From: Symbiodinium natans
Taxonomy: Eukaryota; Sar; Dinophyceae; Suessiales; Symbiodiniaceae
Direction: 5' to 3'
Assembly (NCBI GenBank): GCA_905221605.1
Contig: CAJNDS010000369.1
Location: 1-64,000, forward strand
Length of the DNA stretch: 64,000 nucleotides
The notes under the pieces are model-generated. The model was not told where the DNA came from. It worked only from the letters and a program-made list of their open reading frames with translations, and made no database searches. Below, in pieces: positions 21,801-33,101 of this stretch (its first letter is position 1; every line of letters starts with the position of its first letter). The position numbers were made by a program, and so were the translations under genes.

Positions 21801-24800
21801 ACACCGGGGGGCTCCGGAGTGAAAGAGATGGAGACAGATAGCGAAGCAAAGAGAAGGAGACAGCAATCAGGGAGAAGAGGAAGAAGGAAGACACTGGAAG
21901 AGCGATAGATAGGGAAACAGGGCGAAGGAAATAGAAACAATGACGAAGAGGAAGGAGGAAGCGACGGTGAAAAGAGGGCCGCTTGGAGAACAAAAAGGGG
22001 TCAGAGAAGATCAAGCAGAGAAGGGAATAGGTAGGGCAGGGCACTTGTGTTTTTCAAGCATCGCTCACTCCTTTCTTCCACGGTCTTTGTCCTTCTATCT
22101 CCTCATCCTCTCTCTAGCTCTCCTTCCTTTCTTGTTCCGTGTTAGTTCTCCTCTTTCCTCCTCTGTTCCTTTTGTCATTAAGTAGGGGAATAGAACAAGG
22201 GCGGTTAAGCAAGGAGAATGAAGGGAATGATAAGATGGAAGGAGGACTTCTCCTGCTCCTTCTAACTACCTTCCAGGCCACTCTACATATCTCCGGGGGG
22301 CACCGGAGTGAGAGAGATGGAGACAGATAGAGTCAGATAGAGAAGCAAAGAGAAGGAGACAGTAATCAGGGAGAAGAGGAAGAAAGAAGACAGCGGAGGA
22401 GCGACAGATAGGGAAACAGGGTGAAGGAAACAGAAACAATGAGGAAGGGGAAGGAGGAAGCGATGGTGAAAAGAGGACCGCTTGGAGAACAAAAAAGGAG
22501 ACAGAGAAGATCAAGAAGAAAAGAGAAGAGGTGGGGCAGGACACTTGTTTTTGTTATCCACTGTTCCTTTTTCTTAGCCCTTACACTTATTACCCGAGCA
22601 TCGCTCACTCCTTTCTTCCACGGTCTTTGTCCTTCTTTTCTCCTCTCCATCTATCTATCCTCTCTCTAGCTCTCCTTCCTTTCTTTTCCCATGTTCGTTC
22701 TCCTCCTTTCTCCGCTCTCCTTTTGACCCTTTCCTCCTCTGTTCCTTTTGTCATTAAGTAGGCGGATAGAACAAGGGGCATGCATGGTTAAGCAAGGAGA
22801 ATGAAGGGAATGATGAGATGGAAGGAGGACTTCTCCTGCTCCTTCTAACTACCTTTGTCTTTGTGTTCTTTTCTCTTGTTCCCCACCCTCGGTGTGGGGT
22901 TGTTAGATCTTAAACGCAACTCTTCTCCTCGCCCAGAACTCTTCTCCTCGCCCGGGAGTGCCCAACCCGCAAAGTGTTTCTGGAGCGCCCAACCCAGACC
23001 TGGAGCGCCCAACCCCAGTGTCCCCGGAGAGTCTCCCTGGAGTGCCCAACCCCACTGTGTTTGGAGTGCCCAGCCCCAGAGTGTCCCTGGAGTGCCCAAC
23101 CCCGGAGTATCTCTACGCAGAGAGGGTTTGGATGTTAAAAGCAAAATAATTTTCTTCTTAGCAATGTGGGCAGCGCAGGACCATGTCCAGAGCAGAACCC
23201 ATCGTTTGTACAGGGTCTGCCTCGTAAAGTCAGAAAGGATGAGCAATGCATAGGCAACACCGGGGGGGCTCCGGAGTGAAAGAGATGGAGACAGACAGCG
23301 AAGCAAAGAGAAGGAGACGGTAATCATGAAGAAGAGGAAGAAGGAAGACAGTGGAAGAGCGACATATAGGGAAACAGGGTGAAGGACACAAAAGAGGAAG
23401 GAGGAAGCGACGGTGAAAAGAGGGTCGCTTGGAGAACAAAAGGGGGTCAGGGAAGATCAAGAAGAAAAGGGAATAGGTAGGGCAGGGCGCTTGTTTCTGC
23501 GAGCATCGCTCACTCCTTTCTTCCACGGTCTTTGTCCTTCATTTCTCCTCTCTATCTCTCTATCCTCTCTCTAGCTCTCCTTCCTTTCTTGTTCCATGTT
23601 CGGTCTCCTCCTTTCTCCGCTCTCCCTTTTCTCGGGGGCAAGGTTAAGCGAGGAGAATGCAGGGAATGATAAGATCGAAGGAGGACTGCTCCTGCGCCTT
23701 GTAACTACCTTCCACAGCTCTCTGCATGTCTCTGTGTTCTTTTCTCTTGGTTTCTTCTTAGCAACGTGGGGAAAGGGTCCTCCTCTGACACCTCTCCTTC
23801 ACTCGTGGAGGCCCCTTGAAAAGAAGGTGTGTGAAATTTTGTGGAAAGAGGCAGCGCAGGACCATGCCCAGAACAGGACCCATCGTTTGCACAGGGTCTG
23901 CCTCGTAAAGGATGGGCGGTCTTTGTCCTTCATTTCCCCTCTCTTTCTCTCTATCCTCTCTCTAGCTCTCCCTCCTTTTATTATCTCCATGTTCGGTCTC
24001 CTCCTTTCTCCGCTCTCGCTTTTCTCGTGTCCATTCCATGACCCCTTCCTCCGCTGTTCCGTTTGTCATTAAGTAGGGGGGGATAGAAGAAGGGCAAGGT
24101 TAAGCAAAAAAGAAAGAAGGGAATGATATGATGGAAGGGGGACTTCTCCTGCTCCTTGCAGTTCACTACCTTCCACACTTCTCCACATGTCTTTGTGATC
24201 TTTTCTCTTGTTTTTGTTCTTACCAATGTGGGGAAAGGGTCCTCCTCTGACACCTCTCCTTCACTCTTGGAGGCCCCTTGGGGACGCTCTCTGAAGGCCG
24301 CCTGAAACTCTTGGGGAAGCTCAGAGGGTTTGGAGTGTGTTGAAAGAGGCAGTGCAGGGCCATGTCCAGAACAGGGCCCATCGTTTGTACAGGTTCTGCC
24401 TCGTAAAGTCAGAAAGGATGAGCAATGAACAGAAACACAGGGCGGCGCCGGAGTGAGAGAGATGGAGACAGATAGAGAAGCAAAGAGAAGGAGACAGTAA
24501 TCAGGGAGAAGAGGAAGAAGGAAGGCAGCGGAAGAGCGACAGCGAGGGAAACAGGGTGAAGGACACAGAAACAATGAAGAAGAGGAAGGAGGAAGCGATG
24601 GTGGAAACAGGATTGCTTGGAGAACAACAAGGAGACGGAGAAAATCAAGCAGAAACGAGAAGAGGTGGGGCAGGACACTTGTTTTTGTTATCCACTGTTC
24701 GTTTTCCTCACCCTTACGCTTACTTCCCGAGCATCGCTCACTCCTTTCCACGGTCTTTGTCCTTCATTTCCCCTCTCTATCTCTCCATCATCTCTCTAGC

Positions 24801-25055
24801 TCTCCTTCTTTTCTTTTCCCACGTTCGTTCTCCTCCTTTCTCCGCTCTCCCTTTTCTCGTGTCCATCCCACGAGCCTTTCCTCCTCTCTTCTTTGTGTCA
24901 TTAGGGGAGTAGCGCAAGGGCAAGGTTAAGCAAGGAGAATGAAGGGAATGATGAGATGGAAGGAGGACTTCCCCTGCCCCTTCTAACCAGCTTCCACAGC
25001 TCTCTACATGTCTCTGTGTTCTTTTCTCTTGTTTTGTTCTTAGCAATGTGGGGAA
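18840..25055. repeat. Block of diverged ~0.55-1.2 kb tandem units, strongly strand-skewed
   Basis: The anchor GCATCGCTCACTCCTTTC followed by CCACGGTCTTTGTCCTT occurs at ~19,559, 20,313, 21,413, 22,058, 22,598, 23,503 and 24,731. Each unit has a pyrimidine-rich half (CTCTCCTTCCTTTCTT, CTCCTCCTTTCTCCGCTCT) and a purine-rich half (GAGATGGAGACAGA, GAAGAGGAAGAAGGAAGACA). Unit length varies through internal deletions. Many open frames occur on both strands, but they are repeat translations without domains. An insertion with GGAGTGCCCAACCCC repeats sits at ~22,880-23,150. Confidence 0.9.
20027..21056. repeat. ~1-kb near-identical duplication (partner 23,217-24,247)
   Basis: Sequence here matches 23,217-24,247 at a constant offset of 3,190 bp for at least ~870 bp, with only scattered substitutions and a one-base indel near 20,919/24,109. 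The two copies are much closer to each other than to the other units of the block, so this duplication is recent. Confidence 0.85.
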
Positions 25056-27324
25056 AGGGTCCCTTGGGCCTAAACCCTAACGCCTAAACCCTCGTGAGTA
25101 TTTCGGCCTCGGGAATGGCTTGACGAAACGTCGTGACGCGACAGAAAACGAAAGTCTTCAACTATGATAACAGGCATAGAAGCGTATATGCAAACTGATT
25201 ATTAACCAAGAGCAAAAGCCAAATAATACATAAAGGTCCATGCCACTTAGGGGTATAGGGTGAAGACCCTCAAGCCGAAAATCCCTAAGCCCCCGAACCA
25301 AAACCCTGAACCATAAACTCGAAAACCCACAATTGCGACTGTAGCAGAACTTCCAGCCTAGGACGCTTCAGGGCTTCCACAGTAGGGTTTAGGGTTTAGG
25401 GTTTAGGGTTTAGGGTTTAGGGTTTAGGGTTTAGGGTTTAGGGTTTAGGGTTTAGGGTTTAGGGTTTAGGGTTTAGGGTTTAGGGTTTAGGGTTTAGGGT
25501 TTAGGGTTTAGGGTTTAGGGTTTAGGCGGGATTCGGGTTGCGTCCGAACCCCAAATTAGGGCTTAGGCTAGACCACTACCCTGTACTCCTCGGCTTGTGG
25601 TTTCACATGCTTTCGCATCTGGACTCGCAACCTTCCGCAATGCAAGTCCGATACAAAACTAAATCAACCCTGCACCCGAAACCCTACACCCTAAACCCTA
25701 AACCCTAAGCCCTAAACCCTAAACCTGATACCCTAAACCCTGAACCCTAAACCCTGAAACCCTACACCCTAAACCCCAAACAGACAATCCTGCAAGGCCC
25801 ATCCGTCGAGGGCTGAAGGGTTGAAGGATTAGGCGCTTGGGCCTTAGGGTTTAGGGTTTAGGGTTTAGGGTTTAGGGTTTAGGGTTTAGGGTTTAGGGTT
25901 TAGGGTTTAGGGTTTAGGGTTTAGGGTTTAGGGTTTAGGGTTTAGGGTTTAGGGTTTAGGGTTTAGGGTTTAGGGTTTAGGGTTTAGGGTTCGGGTTCTC
26001 TTGCCGGACGACTTCAGCACCCAGCACCAAGGGCTCCCAAGCGGCCGGCAGTACCTTGGACGGGAAATAAACCGGGGTTGGAGAAGCCCTAAACCCTAAA
26101 CCCTAAACCCTAAACCCTAAGGCCCAAGCGTCTAGGGAGTCAAGGGAGTCTAGGGAGTCTGGGGAGTCTAGGGAGTCTGCTGCAAGCCTCCTCAACCCAA
26201 ACAGTCTAGGGAGTGGGTTTAGGGTTTTAGCTTAGGATTCAGGGTTTAGGGCTTAGCTGAGGGTTTAGGGCTACGGTTTAGGGCATAGGCCTTAGGGTTA
26301 GGGTTTAGGACTCAGGGTTTGTAACTTGGCCGGAAGACTTTAATACAAGATTCCCAAAATGGTGCGGCACCGTGCCGACTCACTACTTACACACCCTTGA
26401 GGTGCACGCAATGGGGCTTAGGGAGTACAAAAGTCATAGTTGAGGGCTTTGGGTTGCAGAAATTAGGACATTGATCCCTAAACCCTAAACCCTAAACCCT
26501 AAACCCTAAACCCTAAACCCTAAAGCACCCTAAAACCCTAAAGCACCCTAAACCCTCAACCACCCTAAACCCCAAACTCTGGCAGCGGGCCAGTGGGTCA
26601 TGTGCACCGCGCGCCGTGCGAAGGAGGCGGCGCTTCTCTGCGAAGCTGAGGCAAGAGGCCACCTTTGTTTTGGGGTCTGGGATAGGTTTAGGGTTTAGGG
26701 TTTAGGGTTTAGGGTTTAGGGTTTAGGGTTTAGGGTTTCGGGTTTCTAGGGTTTAGGGTTTTTATGGTTCAGGGTTTAAGGTTTAGGGTTTAGGGTTTAG
26801 GGTTTAAGGTTTAGGGTTTTAGGGTTTAGGGTAAAGGGTTTAGGGTTTTTAGGATTTTTTAGGGTCTTTGGGGTTTTTGGGGCGTTTAGGGTTGTTACGG
26901 TGTTTAGGGTTTTTAGGGTTTTTAGGGTCTTTTAGGGCTGTTTAGGGTATTTAGGGTTTATAGGGTTATAGGGTTTAAAGGGTTATAGGGTTTATAGGGT
27001 TTATAGGGTTTATAGGGTTTCTAGGGTTTAGGGTTTTAGGGTCTAGGGTTTAGGGACGTTTGCGTTTACATATGTGGTACTCGTTTGGGTTCAGGGGATG
27101 AGTATGCTATATGAGCCTGCTGTACGGGTTTAGGGTCAGACCTTAACCCTACACACCTGGGTCTCTATATATATATATATATACATATATGTATATGTGT
27201 TATATATGTATATATCTACAGAGAGAGAGAGAGAGGTCGGAGCCTGCTAAAGGTCCTGTAAGGGTACTTCTTGAAAAAAACCAAGCCCTAACCCTCAACC
27301 CAGTACCACATATGTAACCAAACC

Positions 27325-27356
<32 letters not shown>

Positions 27357-28365
27357 ACCCTAAACCCTAAACCCTAAGCCCTAAGCCCTAAACCCCAAAC
27401 ACACAGTAGGTTCGGGAAGGGCAAGGTCGACCTGAAAGCCCCAAGCCGCTGTCGCTTGGGGCGTGGGGCTTCAGGCTTCGGCTTAGGGCGGAGGGCCGAG
27501 GCTTTGGGCTGAATTAGGGTCTAATTGGGGCCTAATTGGGGCTCAGGGCCTAGGTCCTAGGGCTTGAGGCTTGGGGCTTCGGGTTTACAGGGTTTAGGGC
27601 TTGGGGCTTAGGGTTTCGGGTGTAGGGCTTTGGGCGCAGGGTTTAAGGTATATAGGGCTTACCTGACGGCATAGGGCCTCGAAGGCCATTTGACCGGGGA
27701 GCCGCTCCAGAAAGCTTTCCAGTTTAAATGAGGTCCAGTGACATGTCGGGGGTACAAGAGAGCTTCTCTTTAGAGGAGGGTTAGGATTTAAGACTTAGGA
27801 TTTAGGATGCTTTGGGATTTTTAGGGTTTAGGGTTGGTTTAAATGGGCGTAGGGTTTGGGGTCCAGGGTTTAGGGCGTAGGGTCTACGGGGCTTGTGACT
27901 TGTGGTGCCGATACCGCGAGCCTGCGCTACGACCGCACTGGGCAAGGGCTGCAGAACACCTGTGGCAGGAAAAATGTCAAGGCTTGGGATGCCTAAACCC
28001 TATGTGGGTAAGTAGTTCCCAAACAAGGGTCCCCTTTTGGGGTCCCCTATATAGTACGGCACCTTAGAAGAAGGACCCCATATCCTAACTTTGCGTTTAG
28101 GGTTTCGGATTTAGGGGCGGTCAAACCTGAACGCCTTGAGCAGAAGAAAATCCGAAACCCCAAGCACAAGAACTTCGACAGTATCAAAGGGCGGCCAGCT
28201 AAACGTCTTTAGGGTTTAGGGGTTTGGGGTTTAGGGTTGGGGGTTTAGGGTTTAGGGTTGGCAAAGCCAGGCGGAAAGCTGCTGCCAATCAAGGCCTTGC
28301 TCCTCGGACGGAGCGCCCGCAGTTGGACCCGTCCTGTCCAGCTGAAACCCGACCTTGGGCCCTCC

Positions 28366-28444
28366 TTACCTACAGTTTTGTGGGTCAGATCTACTCATTA
28401 AGGGTAGCTGCTACTGAATCCTAGGAAAATAGAGTCCCAGGTAC
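28366..28444 (+). repeat. Probable relic of the introner found in ABC intron 5
   Basis: CTACAGTTTTGTGGGT, then CATTAAGGGTAGCTGCTACT, then GAGTCCCAGGTACAC align in the same order with the 97-bp intron at 52,528-52,624 (minus strand: CTACAGCTTTTGTGGGT, GATTAAGGGTAGTTACTGCT, GAGTCCCAG). The left terminal repeat is degraded. It may mark a former intron in a decayed gene (upstream frame 28,224-28,424), but no gene is recognisable. Confidence 0.65.
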
Positions 28445-29078
28445 ACCCGATAAACCCTACGGTACAATTTTGGATGCTGTTGTGGTATGTGCAAGCAAGT
28501 GTCACATGCAGCGCCCTTGCCCGTATGGGCTCGAAATCCACGTACAAGGCCGGGCAAAACCCTAAACCACAGCGGTCGACTGTGCAGACCTTTCGGGGTT
28601 CTGCGGGGATTCTTTTCACCCTAAACCCGAAACCCTAAACCCTAAACCCTAAATCTGCTCCTCGCCGACTTGTGGCTGGGCCCGGCCCGATCAAACTCCT
28701 CCAGCAAGCAGCGGACCACGCCGCGCGGCCTAGCCGCCAAGGTTTTGGGGTTTAGGGTTTAGGGTTTAGGGTTTAGGGTTTAGGGTTTAGGGTTTAGGGG
28801 TTTAGGGTTGAGGGCGTTTGGGGTCTAGGGTTTAGGGTTTAGGGTTCGCGCCTTCAACCCTGCAAGCCTCAACCCGATCCAGAAGGACCCCCATCTCAAA
28901 CCTTCCATCGAACCTTCAGCCTTAGACTTGGATACGCCCCATGCCCTACATCAGCCTTGAAGGTAGAAAAAATAATTCTGAATGTATACACACACAGAGA
29001 CAGACAGGGCAGACAGTCACACATATACATCCACTCCTTTTCTTCGTTTCATTGTCTTCACAGTTTACGGGGCAAGCT

Positions 29079-29200
29079 CACATGGGTAGTTCCCAGAATA
29101 AGGGCCCCCCTTCTAGACCCCAGATAGAATCGAACTTGACGGGACCCCCCAAAAAGGGTACCCCTATTCTTCGGAAACCCCCACATGGTCGCCAACATGA
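29079..29200. repeat. Inverted-repeat element, family C (related to ABC intron 1)
   Basis: The left end CATGGGTAGTTCCCAGAATA and the right end (reverse complement CATGTGGGGGTTTCCGAAGA) are imperfect inverted repeats of ~30 bp. The right end continues GAATAGGGGTACCC..., closely matching the donor side of the intron at 53,837-54,044 (GTGGGGGTTTCCGAAATTCG, GGGGTACC). Partial matches occur at ~28,010-28,060 and ~47,590-47,630. Confidence 0.65.
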
Positions 29201-31619
29201 AAGTCCAGTCTATGAAGGTAGTTGGGTACCCGAAACCCTGCACCCGAAACCGCCCGCAAGTGCCAGCTCCGAAAACCCTTCAGTTAAGGGACAGGAGCTT
29301 ACTGCCCTGTACAACCCCTATGTACCTAAGCAGCCCCTAAACAACCCCCAAAATCCTTGCAAGGGTCCCTCCCCCGTGAACCCCTTCTGCCTGTGCGGGC
29401 TTTGGTCCTCGCCGGCTGGTGCCCGGGTTTCACTGGCTTGGATATGCCTGCGGAAGGGAGAGGCCGGCGTGCCGAGGTTCAGGCTTTTGGGGTTTAGGGT
29501 TTGGCCGAAACCCAATCTTCGTAACTTTACCCCTCTGCCCTGGGGCCCCCGCAACCCCTGAAGCCCCCAAGCCCCTGAACACTGCACCCTAACCCTAAAC
29601 CCTAAACCCTAAACCCTAAACCCTAAATTGCCTGGAACAGCTTGAGGGCAAGCGCTTTGCGCTGGCGGTGCGTCGAGGGGTGCAGCCGACCTGCGGCCCG
29701 CAACACTCCCAGGGTGTGGGGGGTTTAGGATTTAGGATTTAGGCTTTTGGGTTTTGGGTCTAGGGGTTTTAGGATTTAGGGTTGAGGGTTTAGGGTTTAG
29801 GGACCAAGAGACCAACACCACTGATGTGTTTCATTCTTGGGTTTCGGTTTCGGGCCTATCGCACTACCTTCCCCTCGCGATAGCTGCGGTCCGTGGATTC
29901 AGTGCCCCGAGTTCAAGGGCGTTTGATCTGGGATTTCTTGAGAACCGATCAGTATTTTATGAGATTTACAGACAGGAGAGGCCCCTCATCAGCGGCACAC
30001 GGAACTTGCTGCCGTTGCTCGGCAAGTAAACCCTAAACCCTAAACCCTAAACCCTAAACCCTAAACCCACAAGGAACCACAAGGAACCTTTAGGGTGTGT
30101 CAGGGGCATGATTGAAGCGGTGGTTGGGGTTGAGGGTTTAGGGTTTAAGGCTTTGGGTTCGTAGGGTTACGGGTTTGGCTTCATAGGGTTTAGGGTTTAA
30201 GGGGCCTATAGGGTTGCTAGGGCTCGGAGGGCTTAGAGGGCTTAGAGGGTATGGGGGGTTTACAGGGTGTTTAGGGTTAAAAACCCGAAACGCCCGAAGC
30301 CCTAAAATGCTTTGAAGCCTGCCGAAAACCTTCATGTCGCTTATAGGGTTGAGGGTCGAGGGCTGATAGCGCCAGAAACCTCATTATTGGCAAGCCGGCT
30401 CCCTCTGAAACTGAGTTGGCGAAAACCCTAAACCTCAAACCCTCATGACCCTAGAGACCCCTAGACCCTAGAAACCCCAAACCCTAAACCCTAAACCCCT
30501 AAACCCTAGGCCCGAAAACCTAAACCCTAAACCCTAAACCCGAAAACCTAAACCCGAAACACCCCCCCACAGAACCTGCCACTGCGGGGGAGGGCCTTTG
30601 GGCCCCGAGCCAGCTTCTGCAGAGCGCGGGCAACCCGAGGGTGCTGCCGGGCCTTTAAGGGCCTTTGGGGGTTAGGGTTAAGGGTTTCGGGATTTAGGCT
30701 TTAAGGTTTAGGGATTTAGGGTTTAGGGTTTAGGGACTTAGGGTTATTGGGCTTTTAGGGGGGGGGGGGGGGGTTTTATGGGTTTGGGGGTTTTGGATTT
30801 AGGGTTTGAGGTTTGGGCTTTAGGGGTTCTGGGTTCTAGGGTTTTGTGGGTTTGGGGTTCTAGGGTTTTGCGTGTTAGGGTTGTAGGGATTTAGGGATAT
30901 AGGCTAGGGTTTAGGGTTTTGGGTTTTAGGTTTTAGGGTTTAGGGTTTAGGGTTTAGGGTTTAGGGTTTAGGGTTTAGGGTTTAGGGTTTAGGGTTTAGG
31001 GCTTTGGGGTTTGGGGGTTTGGGGGTTAGGGTTTGGGGTTCGGGATGTAGGGTTTTCGTTTGGGGGGCTTGCAGGCTTAATGCTTTGGGGCTTTGGGTTT
31101 GTTTGGCGTAGTGGGCTTACAGGGGTTTAGGGTTCCAATACAGGGCTTCAATCTTTGGGTTCGCTGCTGAGTTGTGCCGAAATTAGCTGCTCAAGGGTTG
31201 AAGGCTCACAAGCTACCCTAAAGCCTAAACCCTAAACCCTAAACCCGAAACCTCTTATGAACGTCAGGTAGCTGCGTCCGCGCAGCGCGTCCGCGTGTCC
31301 GCGTGTCCGCGCGTCCGCGTGTCTTCGCATCCGCGAATTCTGTTGCGCCAAGCCTTGCAGCTATATAGTGTTCATGAGTGTTTAGGTTGGAGCTCACCAG
31401 TCGAGAGGGCTGAGGCCGTGGATGAGTGGTTGCTGCTCTTGTCCCGAAAACCCAAGCCCTAAACCCCAAACCCGAAACCCTAAACCCTAAAACCTAAACC
31501 CGAAACTCTAAACCCTAAACCTTCCAAAGCCCAACCGCGAGAAGGGGGGGGGGGGGCAAGTCTCGAGGGTGCGACGCACTGCTTCAGTGAGGCTCCCAGG
31601 AGCTTGGCCTGGGGTCAGT

Positions 31620-32286
<667 letters not shown>

Positions 32287-32743
32287 TCGTAGGGTTTAGG
32301 GTTTAGGGCTTTGTGGAGTTTAGGGCCCAGGGTTTGGGATTTTAGGCGTTGGGTTTCGGTCTTTGGTTGCCCCAGGGTCTTCGGTTTTCTGGGTCTTGGG
32401 CTCCCAGGTCTTGGGTTTGGGGTTCCCAGGGTCTCCCAAAACCACTAAACCAAAAGCCTTCAGCCTGAAACCTGAACCCTAGAACCTAGAGAACTCAAAC
32501 CCGGAACCCGAAACTGAGAAACTACCCTGAACATGAACCTTAAGCCTTAAACCTTAAACCGAACCGTAAACCTGAAACCAGAAAACCCTCACACAAGCAA
32601 GAACCGGGAAATCATACGCACAACTTTGGGCACTGCATTGAAGGTGCTGGGGCCCACGGCTCATCCGCGGGTTAGGGTTGGTGGGCTTGTGGGCTTGGGT
32701 GTAGGGTTTAGGGTTTAGGGTTTAGGGTTTAGGGTTTAGGGTT

Positions 32744-32748
32744 TAGGG
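32744..32748 (+). repeat. Target-site duplication TAGGG (left) of the LTR element
   Basis: TAGGG immediately precedes the 5' LTR and follows the 3' LTR (41,593-41,597). Removing the element and one copy restores an uninterrupted ...TTTAGGGTTTAGGG... phase. Confidence 0.85.
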
Positions 32749-33035
32749 TGCGGAGCTGCAATTGGTATTGTAGAAAGGAGTTAGTGTTGGAAGTTGGAAG
32801 GGTTAATGAACCCGGTAATCGTATTTGGCTCAAGATGGGCTTGAACAGAAAGCCACAAGTTCAAAAAGTAGTGCCTGGGTTCTTAGGGTTTGGTAAGGGT
32901 GTGGATTCCTTCCCCCTTTCCTTCCCCCCTGGGTTGCTCTTATCCGTGTTCTTGGTTGTTTCTTGGTTCGATCTGGGAAATATAAGTTCAGGGCGATTAG
33001 GGGAGTTGATTTCCTTCCTTGGTTGTCCCCCCGTA
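32749..33035 (+). repeat. 5' LTR (287 bp)
   Basis: Begins TGCGGAGCTGCAATTGG and ends TTGTCCCCCCGTA. It differs from the 3' LTR by A/T within AAAAAGTAGTG and by A/G within GTGTGGATTCC. The ends are TG...TA rather than TG...CA. It contains TTTGGCTCAAG at 32,824-32,834, identical to the 3' end of the dinoflagellate spliced leader. Confidence 0.92.
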
Positions 33036-33048
33036 GGTTATGAGCCCA
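33036..33048 (+). promoter_or_regulatory. Primer-binding site complementary to the initiator tRNA-Met anticodon arm
   Basis: GGTTATGAGCCCA abuts the LTR. Its reverse complement, TGGGCTCATAACC, reads as a tRNA anticodon stem-loop around CAT. Priming by a tRNA-iMet half molecule, rather than by its 3' CCA end, is known for Drosophila copia and Ty5-type elements. The assignment rests on position and sequence and has not been tested against this organism's tRNA. Confidence 0.75.
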
Positions 33049-33101
33049 AATTAGGTTCCCTGCGGTTAAGTGTTCTTTCAAGGTTTTGGGATCAAGAAGC
33101 A

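Noticed and set aside
18841-25046. Many 60-256-codon frames on both strands
   Set aside because: They recur with each repeat unit, overlap on opposite strands and show only low-complexity Ser/Leu/Phe or Arg/Glu sequence.
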